Positions 1 to 15,805 of a stretch of 64,000 nt of DNA are shown piece by piece. Positions within the stretch are counted from its first letter, which is position 1, and each line of letters starts with the position of its first letter. Origin of the DNA: Dendrolimus kikuchii (lineage: Eukaryota > Arthropoda > Insecta > Lepidoptera > Lasiocampidae). Made by a program: the position numbers and the translations under genes. The notes beneath the pieces were generated by a model. It was not told the DNA's origin and ran no database searches. It worked only from the letters and a program-made list of their open reading frames with translations. The stretch covers positions 17,422,388-17,486,387 of the forward strand of contig CM034406.1 in assembly GCA_019925095.2 (NCBI GenBank), in the 5' to 3' direction.

Positions 1-129
1 CTTCTATTAGGAGTGATTTAATTAATAATATACTTTCGACGTGAAAACAGTTTTTTGCAGGAAGCCGTTTTACATAAGAAAGTAGTGATGTCAATGTATA
101 ACAGTGATGTGCATTTATCGAATTAACTC

Positions 130-510
130 GATTTCCAACAGTTCAGAATTCACATAAAAACTCCATGGCCGATTTAGATGCGGTTTTCGCTGATCGACAG
201 CAAATTCTTAGACTTAAAATCTGCGTTACTTTTTGATCTAGCCAGATTTAAAAAAATCTAATTCCAATGGGATTTTTTTACTGTTCGATAGCAAATTTCA
301 TGTAATAGAATGTGTGTTTTTTTTGTCCCGGGAATCCCGCGGGAATTTTCTCCGAAGCGGTTTGTAGTTATTCGGGTGCGTAAAAATTAGCTTATCCCGA
401 CACAGTTTTCACTAAAACGATAGCTTGTATTCGTTTTTAAATGCTGCGGTACTTTGTCTCCCGGGAGTCCCGGGGGAATTTCAAGTCAAGCGTGATCGAA
501 GTGGCATATC
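130..510 (+). repeat. Interspersed repeat, family A (copy 1)
   Basis: The block carries two GC-rich landmarks, one near 330-350 (CCCGGGAATCCCGCGGG) and one near 460-475 (CCCGGGAGTCCCGGG). A reverse-complement relative lies at about 61883-62260, with the same landmarks and the same 'gctgtcgatcagcgaaaaccg' type motif. Shared sequence at both ends of the window shows that it is a dispersed element. No terminal repeats or target-site duplication were resolved. It could be the 3' part of a non-LTR element. Confidence 0.6.
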
Positions 511-843
511 CTAGTCTCTAATATTATTATTTTACGGCGACCTACTAGTAGTTGTACAATGACTTTGGTAACGCCTCTATTGTTGCAGAAGTCCATAAAT
601 GATGGTCACCACTTTCCATTAGGTGGGTCGCAAGCCTCTTTTATACTCTAGCAACAAAAAAAACACCGAAATAAATTTATGTTTTGGCCGCGGCGGCTTA
701 TCTAATACATCTATGTGGCCTGTCTCCGTGTCGTGAACTTTTTAGGTACCCTCATGATGCGTGCCCACTATTGGGCAATGGTAAGATCCCGAATCTTGCC
801 ACCGGTTACATTTCCTGTGAAATGTAATGAAGAATTCAACAGA

Positions 844-1085
844 AAAGTTTTTATTATTTTTTATAAATAACTATGTTTATTTTTTATAAATAATAATGTT
901 TATTTTTTATACATAATAATGTTTATTTTTTATAAATAATAATGTTTATTTTTTATAAATAATAGTGTTTATTTTTATAAATAATAGTGTTTATTTTTAT
1001 AAATAATAATGTTTATTTTTATAAATAATACTGTTTATTTTTATAAATAATAATGTTTATTTTTTATAAATAATAATTTTTATTG
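844..1085. repeat. AT-rich tandem repeat, ~25-bp unit, about 10 copies
   Basis: Units of about 24-26 bp of the form TTTTATAAATAATAATGTTT recur about ten times with small changes (single A-to-C and length changes in the T-run). No ORF or flanking inverted repeat is seen. Confidence 0.85.
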
Positions 1086-1089
1086 TATA

Positions 1090-2140
1090 CCTAATACTAT
1101 GAAAAAAAAAGTTCGACCTTCCAGGGGTTAATAATAGAAAAACAATTGGCCGAGAATAGACAGGATTGCGAGAGGTTAAATCAATTAGAATTAAAACTCT
1201 TAAATATTATGATGACGATCTGAAACATATAGCATCCTATGGTTTTACCTGCAGCCTCTCCCGCGAATATTTTATTTCCCGGTTCAAATAGCTTTCCTAG
1301 TATTTTGAGAGCTAGCATTCTTCATTCACGCAGGCTACGTTGTCTGAAATAGATAGATAAGATCTAAGCGCTAAATTGGTGCATAATGAAAAATTACGAA
1401 GTTTCCAAGAGATATTCCGCATTTTCTTAGACGAGTCGAGTTGTAGTGTGGTTTTGCGATTTTCCAATGCAGCGATGTGTACATGTTTAACAAACAGCCT
1501 GGTGCGTGTACGTCTTTCATCTTAACAGCCTGCACTCTTGTTTCATTTGAAAGCCTTCTATTAAATTGTTTGAAGTGTTGAATATGCTGATGACAGTTTA
1601 TGCCAGAATCTTCGTTATTCTCACTTCGGAATCTGTTATATGCTAATCTAATGCAAATCTTGATGCTTGCGAAATTGTTTAGAATTGACATCACGATGAA
1701 AGTGTCATACAATCTACGTTTCTTTAATAAACTTTTGCAATCGCCATCTAACTATCGCCTATCCCGTCCCTCTTGCTTGATCCCAGTGATGGGTTTACAC
1801 TAGGCGCTAGAGCCCAGGCCGGCGAAATTTTCGAAAGCGGCAAAATTTGGATTGTCAGCAAAAAAAAATCAACTTTCTGCTATAAAAAATTGATTTTCAA
1901 AAATTGGGGAGTTATTGATTTCGTGCTAAATCTTAAAAATCGAGTTTCGTTGGATATTTACGTTTTGAAGTCTAGTTACAGTGCATAGATTAGCGCGGTA
2001 TTTTTCACGGTGCCCCAGGGCGGCATTTAAGGTAAATCTGGCCCTGCTTGATCCTTCTATCTAATCCTCTTTATCTCATCAATCTTTTCCCTTCTTATTC
2101 TTCCGATCTCATCCGCCAAGAGCTTAATATTGGTCACCAG
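1090..2140. other. No gene seen; possible repeat debris at 1795-2050
   Basis: No exon with plausible splice sites was found. The stretch 1795-2050 begins 'ctaggcgctagagcccag' and ends with 'gccccagggcggcatttaa', a composition that suggests a TE fragment. No second copy was found in this window to prove it. Confidence 0.4.
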
Positions 2141-2144
2141 ACGT

Positions 2145-2385
2145 TATAAGCAGTATGTCGATAAAGGACACTGAAAAACTTCGGGCCACATAGCTCGCAA
2201 GAACCCAGATAGCATGGAGAGACTTGTGGTCACGGGGAAAGTTGATAACAGGAGAACATGTGGTAGATCTCCAAATGAGTGGATTGACCAAATTGCTGAC
2301 CAATTGGACATATCGATGAGTTCGGTCCTCCACCATGTTCAAAGAGCACTTATTCGCTGCCGTCAAAATCACGATCCGGGGCCAT
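2145..2385 (+). pseudogene. Non-LTR retrotransposon ORF2 C-terminal fragment
   Basis: In the + frame the stretch reads MERLVVTGKVDNRR, then GRSPNEWIDQIADQLD, ending near RQNHDPG. This is the usual C-terminal tail of insect non-LTR reverse transcriptase ORFs, with a Gly-Arg-Ser/Pro-x-x-W motif. Only the last ~80 codons are present and there is no reverse transcriptase core, so it is a 5'-truncated dead copy. GGGCC-type MITE sequence follows from about 2380. Confidence 0.7.
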
Positions 2386-2490
2386 CCATTAATTACTCCA
2401 ATTACTTGACACGTAAGGGGGGTGGGGGACTTGAAGAAGTGTGACAAGGGATAGGAGTGGTCCTGAATTTCGTGACTTCACATTTCAACT
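2385..2490 (+). repeat. Fragment of GGGCC-TCCA type MITE
   Basis: The segment runs from 'ggggccatccattaat' to 'gtgacttcacatttcaac', through a G-run and 'gtgacaaggg'. Related blocks occur at 3145-3330, 43483-44070 and 45648-46640. It is a short internally deleted copy directly downstream of the reverse transcriptase fragment. Confidence 0.55.
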
Positions 2491-2590
2491 ACAACTTCAG
2501 AATAACAAATCTTTATTAGCCTTTAGTATTTAACAATTTAATAAAAGAAGGGACACTATGGAAAGGTAATTAGGAAACAGTGAAGATGTA

Positions 2591-2793
2591 CATACATACA
2601 TAACTTCACGCCAGTTCCCTTGCGGGGTAGGCACGAACAACAGAGCGCCATTTAGGCCCATTCTTACACACCTCACTTGCTTCTTTGACATTCATAACTC
2701 CGCTCGTCTGTTCTTAAGGCTCCTGACATCACGATCAATTTGATCATGGAAGGTGTGTTGTCTCCTTCCACGACTTCCTGAGTGAAGATGTGT
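2591..2793 (-). repeat. Non-LTR 3' end, family R (copy 1)
   Basis: Read on the - strand, the block encodes a C-terminal tail that includes [23 protein letters not shown] and RAYPARELA, then ends in a (TATG)n tail. Six copies of this 3' end lie in the window (2591, 2951, 47536, 48785, 52098, 56974). The repeating simple tail at one end and varied 5' truncation are typical of non-LTR retrotransposition. The coding part is frameshifted here. Confidence 0.75.
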
Positions 2794-2950
2794 TAGTTTA
2801 AAATACGGCTATGGAATATAAAACAAGTAGGTATACCTTCGACTCTCAAACTAGGAGCAAGGTCTGTGTTTGGAGTCAATCAAAGATACCACTAGAATAT
2901 TTCTTCCTAATCTTATCTGTATGAGCAGTGTTTAATTTTTTTTCTAATAA

Positions 2951-3135
2951 TTTACATACATAGATAACTTCACGCCAGTTCCCTTGCGGGGTAGGCACAA
3001 ACAACAGAGCGCCATTCAGACTTATTCTTACACACCTCACTCGCTTCTTTGACATTCATAGCTCTTGTCATGCACGCTCGTCTGTTCTTAAGGCTCCTGA
3101 CGTCACCTGCTGCTAGTACACGAATTAATTTAAAT
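2951..3135 (-). repeat. Non-LTR 3' end, family R (copy 2)
   Basis: Second copy of the same 3' end, 160 bp from copy 1 and in the same orientation. The two share the core 'gccagttcccttgcgggg' and the 'acatacata' tail. The piece between them (2794-2950) is not part of the repeat. Confidence 0.75.
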
Positions 3136-3144
3136 GGAAATAAA

Positions 3145-3330
3145 ACAAATTACGGAACTGCTGTTTTAATTTAATAATTTCTTTATGTAAAATTGCAAAA
3201 TATGTGATGTCGCACTAGGGAGAGACGAGTCTCGAGAATGTGACCAGCTGTGACAAGGATGGGGGGAGGGATCAAACAAATCATGAAATTCGTGTCGTGT
3301 AATCATTTGTGGATGGCCCCTCCTCAGCAA
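3145..3330 (-). repeat. GGGCC-TCCA type MITE fragment, reverse orientation
   Basis: The + strand ends in 'catttgtggatggcccc', the reverse complement of the GGGCCATCCAC end seen at 43483 and 45648. The other side, 'ggaactgctgttttaattt', matches 45790-45815 in reverse. It contains the internal 'tgtgacaagga' G-rich stretch common to the family. Confidence 0.65.
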
Positions 3331-3404
3331 TGAGGGAACGACTTGGAAGAATCCCATCCGCTTCTATCCGAGCCCCTGTATCCCGTTCTAAGGTTGCCAA
3401 CGCG

Positions 3405-3500
3405 CCGGCTTTGCTTCTCGTGTTGCAAACGTCTACGGCAACGGGAACCGCCTTATATTATATTAGGTGGGTCGTCTGCCCGTTTGCCAGCTTTGCAACA
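3405..3500 (+). repeat. LINE-type 3' tail fragment
   Basis: The order 'gtgttgcaaacgtctac', 'ggcaacgggaaccgc', 'gtcgtctgcccgtttgcc' matches the tail of the ~300-bp elements at 9719 and 41339. The bulk of the element is missing. Confidence 0.6.
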
Positions 3501-4050
3501 CAAATAAATCGTACGTCATGCGTGTATTTGTGCAGCATATACGATAATTATCGTACCGTTGAGAAATAGTGACTGTTCAGAAAGCTAATACCATTATCAA
3601 GTCTTTCACTTTCTCGTGTGTACCGTATTTTTTTTACTTAACTCTTCTTTGTGATGATTAACATGAGTGTTGTTTGCCGTGGTTTTTTTTACTAATCGAT
3701 GTATTATGAAGGTGTTTGAATTTTATATATTTCACGAAATTGAAGTCCTAAATCCACGAAGACTACTGCTTATTAGAAGTTTTGTATATTTTAATTACCT
3801 AATATGCCAAGCTACTGATATAAGAACTTTTTTATTATCACATATTAGTTAAAATTATTTCTAATTTCTACTCCGTTAATACGTTTGATTTGGGTCTTGT
3901 CTGTTTTAAAGTATATGACGCTCTAGAAAAATTGAGAAAAAAAATCTTAATAATATTTTATCTGCACTTAATAAAATTATTGATTCATTGTTTAATTTTG
4001 ATCTATAAATAAAAAAAATTACAAAGTCAAAAAAACAAAATTAAAATTAT
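3501..4050. other. AT-rich stretch, no gene or repeat recognised
   Basis: No exon, inverted repeat or second copy was seen here. Confidence 0.5.
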
Positions 4051-4055
4051 ACACA

Positions 4056-4345
4056 ATGACACTAGTTCAATCTGCACGTTCAATCGGGCACGTATTACGT
4101 AGACCGGTTAATTATGTGGGGAACGAATGTCTAGCCATGCCGCCTCCGCCAGGTCCCGGTCGAAGGGGAAGACCCAAGAAATGTTGGCTTCACGTTGTGA
4201 AGGATGACATGCGTACCAATGGTCTCAAAACGGGGGATGCCGAAGACCGCGCGAAGTGGAGTAGACAAAGTAGGAAAGCGGACTCTGAGCGTCGGAGTGA
4301 ACGCAACCGGGATTTAACGCTCGGATGATGATGATGATGACAGAC
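4056..4345 (+). pseudogene. Non-LTR ORF C-terminus, family G (copy 1)
   Basis: The + frame reads NYVGNECLAMPPPPGPG, then [17 protein letters not shown], and ends ERNRDLTLG followed by a stop and a GATGATGAT tail. The same ending recurs at 50340 and 58050. The Pro-Pro-Pro-Pro-Gly-Pro-Gly and GRPKKCW motifs are the C-terminal signature of an insect non-LTR (RTE-like) polyprotein. It is a 5'-truncated copy with no catalytic domain. Confidence 0.8.
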
Positions 4346-5320
4346 ACTAGTTCAATCTGCATTTTAACTTTATATTTTGAAAGGTGAAAATGCTTTATGA
4401 ACACCGCATTGCTGAGGCACAGTAGCAGGCTAGTGTGGTACCCACTGTTATTACTAAATCCACACTCAAAATTTTTAAAATGCCTTCCTTTGAACTGTGA
4501 TCACGTGATTTTAGTTTAACTTCTCTTTGTTAGGCTTTAAACTATTCGGCCTGACCATATACTAACTGCAAAACAGACTGAAACTTAGCTCTAACTATGT
4601 ACACTGAATGAAACTGATATTATAATTCATATTATAGTTTGTGCCAATTTACAGATCAACTGCTCAATAGACGTTTTTTTATAATAAATTTATATCAAGT
4701 ATTGCTTAGTTTTCTTATAAGCTTGTTAGGAGAATCTATAAAGTATGATCGGGACTATAATGTTAATTCTGTACGATTGTAAAAAATATTAGCCTACCTT
4801 AACAATTTGATTTTTTTGACGCGGTAGAGCCAAGCCAGAATCACTATTTTGATTACAATTCGCTGGGCTGGCTCAATCAGCGTGATGACCACGCTCTCGC
4901 AGAATGTCGGCGTGAAACGGTTAGCCTTAAAAAAAAATTTTTAATTTAATTTGTTTGGAAATTTAAGAAAATTAATACATATATCAATCAACAAGTATCC
5001 ACAAAAAAAAAAAATTATGTAATAAAAATAAAACTTGGCTGAAACAATTGATTACAAAAATGTTACAATTACACGAAAATTACATGAAATGACTATTTAA
5101 ATGAGGTTAATATTGAGAAAAAAAAATGTAACCACAATAATTACGAACAAAATGGAGAGGGAAAAAAGGAAAGTATAAAAATATTCTAAAAAGTCTATGT
5201 CATTGGGTTATTCTAAATTACAACATTTTTTAATTTGCGTTTTAAATTGATATAAGATAGTCGTGTTACTTGCGATGAGTGAGAATTCCGATAGCCCACT
5301 TTCCGCTCTCTACGTATCCC
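4346..5320. other. No gene recognised
   Basis: AT-rich sequence with A- and T-runs. There is no coding exon and no repeat with a second copy in the window. Confidence 0.5.
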
Positions 5321-5326
5321 ATCTTT

Positions 5327-5460
5327 CCTGTCTCACCCGTCTATACCGTTATCCTATCTCACCCGTCTATACCGTTATCCTATCTCACCCGTCTATACCG
5401 TTACCCTATTTCACCCGCCTATTCCGTTACCCTATTTCACCCTTGTATACCGTTATCCTC
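5327..5460. repeat. 26-bp tandem repeat, five copies
   Basis: Units start at about 5327, 5353, 5379, 5405 and 5431 with core 'ctcacccgtctataccg'. Drift is concentrated in the last two units. Because 26 is not a multiple of 3, a spurious open frame runs through all phases. It lies about 165 bp upstream of the first visible exon of gene 1. Confidence 0.9.
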
Positions 5461-5494
5461 ATTTATGCCTCCTCTCGTATCTCATCCTAAAGGC

Positions 5495-5592
5495 TGGGCA
5501 AATCGTCGGTCGCTTCTGGTGTTTCAAACGTCTATAGGCGACGGTATCCATTTTCCGTCGAGTGAACCGTCTACGAGTCTGGCATGTTCGTA
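5495..5592 (+). repeat. LINE-type 3' tail fragment
   Basis: The order 'gtgtttcaaacgtctatagg', 'cgacggtatccattttcc', 'gagtgaaccgtct' parallels 41560-41610. It ends about 30 bp before the exon at 5624, so part of the 3' splice-site region of that exon may be TE-derived. Confidence 0.6.
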
Positions 5593-5623
5593 ATATATAT
5601 AAAAAATAATGTGTCATTTGTAG

Positions 5624-10199
<4,576 letters not shown>

Positions 10200-10683
10200 A
10201 ACGCGTACCTCGTCCAGAGACGAACGTGATATGAACAAAGTTATTATATCCTCCTGTATTCACTTGTGAAGACAAACAAATAGAGTTGGTCTCAGATTGT
10301 CACGAAACTTCACTACAACCCGGGTTTCTGTATTTTGTTTTATTGTTAGTTTTGATATATATTTTACTTATAAATTTTCTGTTAAAAATAGTCGCAGATG
10401 TATATTTCTGATATTATTTGCACCACACAATCACAGTTGCAACTGTATCTGTGACACTAGACACAGATCCAGATATATCTGTGACTGTTCTGCAATAGTT
10501 AATTCTACCAATACAAAGTAATTAAGGCTGGGTTTCTCCTTTATCTTACTGTCCATTTATTTGCTTTAAACCTAGTTAAAATTTGACTAAACTCCATACG
10601 GCTAATTAAATTATTATTATCACCTCTGTACGCCTGTAAAGACAAATGAAGTTGGTCTTAGGCTATAAAGAAAACTACGTTTC
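10200..10683 (+). other. Probable 3' untranslated region of gene 1
   Basis: AT-rich sequence directly after the stop with no competing ORF. An ATTAAA hexamer lies at 10605-10610. The real transcript end cannot be fixed from the sequence. Confidence 0.45.
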
Positions 10684-10828
10684 AACGGTTTTAAGCGTAT
10701 TAATTTATTTGATTTTTATTATTCCGACGTTTCGGCCACTTTTCAGTAGCCGTGATCTCGGATCACTGAAAAATGGCCGAAACGTCGGAATAATGAAAAT
10801 CAAATAAATTACCGCGCTTAAAACCGTT
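10684..10828. repeat. Fold-back element with ~65-bp arms
   Basis: Left arm 10684-10749 and right arm 10763-10828 are nearly perfect reverse complements around a ~13-nt spacer. Landmarks are 'aacggttttaagcg' at the outer ends and 'ccgacgtttcggcca' at the inner ends. It is a small MITE-like hairpin; no target-site duplication was identified. Confidence 0.9.
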
Positions 10829-11071
10829 ATAATGTGGTTTTGTTATGTTTACTAGTCGCGAAAACTTAAGAAAATATTGTATGAAACTTGTCATTATATC
10901 CGGATTTTTTATTCATGCGTCTTACTATCATCCATTCGTTTATCTTACTACAAGTTAAAATAACTTGATACAGGTAATGTCAAATTTCTACCACTGCTGT
11001 AATAAAAGACTTGGTAGTAATTTTTCCAAGCTAAGTTTCTATATGTTACTAACCCTTCTTTTACTTCATCA

Positions 11072-11510
11072 TTGGTAGAAAATTGACATTACTTGCGGAC
11101 AAGTCTATATCAAATTTTAACCAGTAGTAAAGTGAATGAACTGACAGTAAGGCACTGGGACAGGCCTACTTTCCATTATTTCATCATTCGTCTATTGGTA
11201 GAAAATTGACATTACTTTTATGGAGTTTAACCAGTAGTATGGAGAATGTATGCAAACTAATATATAGAAACCGACTTGTTATCAATTCTTTACTGTTGGT
11301 AGAAAATTGACATCATTTGTATCGTATTTATGTCAAAATGTAACCAAGTAGTATGGACAATGAATGCTACCTGATATATAGAAACCAACTTCTATTCTTA
11401 TACCTTGCTGTTGGTAGAAAATTGACATTATTTGTATGGTGTTTTTGTCAAATTTTAACCGGTTGTATGGCGAATGAACGGACAGTAGGATCTGGGAACT
11501 GGTTATATAT
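11072..11510. repeat. Degenerate ~100-125-bp tandem repeat, four units
   Basis: The core TTGGTAGAAAATTGACAT starts at 11072, 11195, 11296 and 11411 (spacings 123, 101, 115). Each is followed at a similar distance by 'taacc-gtagtatgg-gaatg' and often by 'atatatagaaaccaac'. A reverse-complement piece of the core ('aatgtcaaatttctacca') lies at about 10977-10994. Confidence 0.85.
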
Positions 11511-12335
11511 AGTCAACGTGGGGAAGTCCGTTAGTTCGTGTATCTCGTTGTTTACCTGTCTTAAACGGAATTTAACTGTAGACTACAATTTAAACATAGA
11601 ATTAAACGGCGTCTTAGCTTTCATGGCCAATTTGTTGCAGTCGTTTCTTTTCATACACGGAAATAATGAAAGATGTATGGAGTACCCCACTGACGGACTT
11701 GGCCACCTTGACCTATATATATCATTGATCTGGATGAGCAAGTTATTAACTCAAAAATGGTAAACTTCACAACACCGGTTTCAAGAGTTTAATTTTTTTT
11801 TCTTACAATTGTTTTGGTTTGGTTATTATAAAATTATACGACTATTAATTATTCAATTTTTTTTACTAAGATTGTATTTGTTTGGTTAAAAATAGTATTT
11901 TTGAGATAATAGCCCTCTGTTCATTATAAACAAGCGATGTGTAATGATAATAATGGAACTATTTTAAAATTCAATCTGTATATATTTTTAAACCGTACGA
12001 TTTTTTTAAAGGCGTAAAAGTATCTGAATTCTCTATAGAAATATTATTATTAAACATTCAAAACGATATGAAACCAACTTGCGTCTGTTTTGTGAAAACT
12101 TATGAAGTAGGAAGGATTCATATTTCTTTTCTAAAATGACGGTATCTTAAAAATAAAAGTTACTACTGTTGTAAAAATAAGATAAGCAACTAGAGCAGAT
12201 AAGAAATCAAATTGGCGACCCTTTGTGCTTTTCACCAGTGTACGTAAAACTGCCAGCGGTGAAGGTTGTGTATGTGTCAATTTCTACCGGCTTTTTAGGA
12301 ATCTTAGTAATAAGAAAATGCGGGTATATTGTTTC
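11511..12335. other. No gene or repeat recognised
   Basis: AT-rich single-copy-looking DNA. An open frame running from the tandem repeat to 11763 has no recognisable features and is probably chance. Confidence 0.5.
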
Positions 12336-13095
12336 TAAGCGTTTATTTTACTTTTGACGTTTGCACGTCTATCCAGTTTCATATTTCTTCAGTAAAGCCC
12401 ACATGAAGCAAATGACATAATTGTCGTACTTTATTGTTGTGGATGACGTAATAGTTATTTTCTGTGAGTCATGTAACGCACAGACTATTAAACCATCGAA
12501 AGCAACCGATTTAAAAAAAAATGTTCTACTTTATTACGTACAATAAAAAAAAGCTTTTTTTTATTGCATGGGTTCAGCAGACAGGCAGACGGCCCACCTG
12601 TTGGAAAGCGGTCGACATTTGCAACACCAAAGGTGCTAAATATGCGCTGCTGTTCTTTTAAAGGAATCTAGAACCTGGTCACTAATGCTGAAACACATCT
12701 CAGGGTTGTAATGGCGGTATACTCTAGACCAAGGGTGGTAGCCATCCAGGCGGGTAAATATCCTACCATCTGGCTGTGGGTTTTTTGTCGCCTCTTACGA
12801 CAGGCCACCCCAACGCAGGAAATTGTATTCTTTCTTCTTCTTGTATTATGTATTTTTTATTACAGAAATGGTTTATTTAATACATGTAAAATATGTTAAT
12901 TAAAATGTGGGTATATTTATTACACGTATAGTATTTTTAGGAAAAATATATGGATAAGTTGAATCGATTAAAACGTATTAATAAATGAAGTCGATTTTTA
13001 TAAGAAATCGAGTCGGTAACACATTAGGTCATTACTAATTGGTCCGTCATTGAGCTGTCAAAAGAAAAATAATTGCTTGGAAAGGGTATATATAG
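12336..13095 (+). mobile_element. Family J element (copy 1), split by a family S insertion
   Basis: The two halves 12336-12550 and 12850-13095 match 36095-36392 and 37024-37323. Landmarks are 'catgtaacgcacagactatt', 'atgttctactttattacg', 'aagtcgatttttataa' and 'tgcttggaaagggt'. There is no coding capacity, so it is probably non-autonomous. Inside it sits a family S copy in reverse. Confidence 0.75.
12555..12840 (-). repeat. Family S element (copy 2), nested in family J
   Basis: It reads TTTTTTATTGCATGGGTTC to GCAGGAAATTGTATTC on the + strand, so the A-rich tail is on the - strand. It lies inside the J element, which shows that S moved after J was already there. Confidence 0.8.
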
Positions 13096-15550
13096 TTAGT
13101 CTATTGGCTTGCTATTGAGATTTATTTTCATGGAGATACGTAGCAGATTTAAGGGTTACATTATATAAAATGTTGACTCATTAAATACTATTGAATTTTT
13201 CTATTAGCCGTATAATGTATGAATTCTAATAGTTCCTGTATAGGTTATTTTTTTAATCAGAATTAATTTTCAAATTAGTCAGCGACCCTTCGCCGCTGGT
13301 AAGTCCGAATAAAGACAGTAATAGTATGTAAGAGAGAGAGAGAGATAAATACTTTTCATTTTATTATTTAATTGAGGGTAGCCCAAAGAAAACGTTACTA
13401 AATACTTTTATACAAGACTGTACAAAAAAAAAACGAATCCATGCGACGCCAATAGTATGGTGGTTTAACATGTTTACTACACGTAGATCCCGTGAGATGG
13501 CGTAGTAAACAATAAATTCACATTTGAACTTGGAATCGTTATCACAATGCAAAATGCAAAACTTTAAAGACTTTAAAATTATTTACATATAAAAAATAGA
13601 GTCGACGCTAATTTATATCATACTATCGTCTTTCTTTTAGAATGTCACCATAAAAATAATTATAGTTACTGTTTAAACTGTAATTAATACTATATATGAC
13701 TTCTTAAAGTTGTGACGTCATAACTTGCTACTGTCGCAGAAAATCTAGGAGGCTGTGGCGTTTTGTACGATCGCGATGATAAAAGGTATTCTCAGTTGCT
13801 TTGGCTATCAACTACCCTAACGTTTGTGACGACGATAGACTTGTGAAACTGTTCTCATTATATTTTTATTTTGTTTATGTATTAATATCGTTTCGCCAAA
13901 AAATCATAAGAGTTAGTGTAGCAATACAAGTATGAAACCTACCGCGCAGAATGTTTTTTAAGTTACTTATATGACACAGCGGAAATTCCGTCGAGTTCAG
14001 GTTGGCGACGATATTTCAGTCGCCAAACTTTCCACGTGGTATGCTCCGCGGGCGTGTCGCTAGTGGAAAAGCCGACACCCATATTGGGGACAATTCCCGT
14101 TATTATGGCACTCCTAACCACTTACCTCTCAAACTTAAAATATAGTAACAGATATTAATGTTTATTATTATTTATCTGTACAGATAAATAAAATAAAAAA
14201 ATTTTTTGGCTTCAAAAAAATCCTACGTAGGCAAAGTCGCGGGCACAGCTAGTAAATAATAGGATTAGTAACTAATGTGAATTGGAGACTGGAAAATCTT
14301 TTGAAATATATAGATTTTTAGAGAGTACAACGCCATCTCACGTTGAGTCGTGTGAACCAAGAGGTTATTATTTCACCTTTGTTATTTAACTGTTCAGATT
14401 ATGCTCCCTTAAATACAGGCTGTTACAATTTGTGTTCTGTTGTATTATAGTAAATAGGCTCTATATCTCCATAAATGTTTGATTACTGAAATATATAACT
14501 ACTCGCAACTACTGTGTGTTTGTAGTCAATCGAGGAGGGTAACTAGTTATAAAACTGATTAAATGCCTAATTATAAAAACAAGAAAAATATATGGATCGT
14601 ATTATTTAAATTTATTGTTCGTGACTAATGCGTTTATTACACTATGAGGTACCCTTTCCCCTAAATAAGGGTAGTTTAATAAGTAAAAGGGAAACAATAC
14701 CTGTAGTCACCCACTCTTTATACCGGGTCTTACATACAGTGTAATTGTAATAAGGGCTTAAAATATTTAATGTCTATCAGTTTTAAGAATAATAGACGAT
14801 GTTGTAAAGAATAAATTATTAGACTATACTCATGTGCAATTCGACGTGTGGGATGATAATTCACCCAAATTAAAAAAGTTTATTCGAATCGAAGCTGCTG
14901 CGTAACGAAATCTGGTGACTATAATTTCACCGATTAGCATCTGAAGCGCCGGTTTGCGTGTGAGTTTCTTTTTATGGGCATTAAAATTTGCTGAACGATG
15001 TTATTGGTTGTTTAAAAATCTTATCTACGTTTGCTTTTTATGTGTATTATGGCTAGAAGTATTTGCGATAACAGATACAGCACAGCTTATGATTGTCTTC
15101 CGAGTCAGCAATACACCGTCTCTTATGTTTAATTTATGGCCTACAAGGTGAAATAAGTCTGACTGACGCCAAACAAAAGAGTTCTTGTGATAAGTCGAAA
15201 AGTCACATTTATACGTTGAGGAAAAAAACTGCATAATAAATACAACATTATTACGGCGAAGGAATCTATCACTTATCGAATCTGGCTAACCGCTTCAAGC
15301 TTTCCTTTTATCAAAAGCAACTAGGAATTATTTCAGCTGCTAATATCTGCAATAATGCTCTACCACAGTACAATTGTTCTAAATGTGTGCTTAACCTATT
15401 AAATAATTGAAAAAATATGTTTTGATTATTTATAACTCTCGCTGAAATCTTAAAACGAGTGAAAGCTTTTTTAAGAGCTGTTTGGCCCTAAAATAATATA
15501 TACACACAAAAAATATCCTAAGATGTAACACAACGCTTTTACACCTATGT
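13096..15550. other. No gene recognised; mostly single-copy AT-rich DNA
   Basis: A short (GA)n tract lies at 13331-13346. The stretch 13988-14255 ends 'gtcgcgggcacagctagta', a typical 3' end of lepidopteran interspersed repeats, so it is probably an old TE copy. No exons were seen. Confidence 0.5.
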
Positions 15551-15551
15551 A

Positions 15552-15805
15552 CAGTACGCGCAAAACTTATATGCGGCTCGAGTGAAGTTAGTTGCAGAGT
15601 ATAGTTAGAGAGTAGAGTATACACAGGTCCAGCCAAATGTTACTTTTATTACACATGACACTATAGTGTGAAAGAGATGCCATGCGAGTTTGGATAGCGG
15701 TCGAGCGGGAGCGCAACATTTCACAGCTCCATACGTGAAGCTTATAATTTTTTGCGCAATGCCTTATATAAACTTCAGGGACGTATTTAAGATTTGCTCG
15801 TGCTG
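15552..15805. mobile_element. Tc1/mariner-like MITE with TA target site (copy 1)
   Basis: The left end reads TA/CAGTACGCGCAAAAC and the right end reads GCTCGTGCTG/TA. Inner terminal-repeat sequence 'ttatatgcggctcgagtg' on one side and 'gacgtatttaagatttgc' on the other match the ends of the copies at 21946 and 22609. TA duplications at 15550-15551 and 15806-15807 fit a Tc1/mariner-type transposase acting in trans. There is no ORF. Confidence 0.8.

Noticed and set aside
4056..4328. A host gene encoding a Pro-rich protein
   Set aside because: The same C-terminal motifs occur three times in the window with GATGATGAT tails, which identifies a non-LTR retrotransposon stub.
11353..11763. 136-codon open frame
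   Set aside because: It starts inside a degenerate tandem repeat, has AT-driven composition and no recognised domain.
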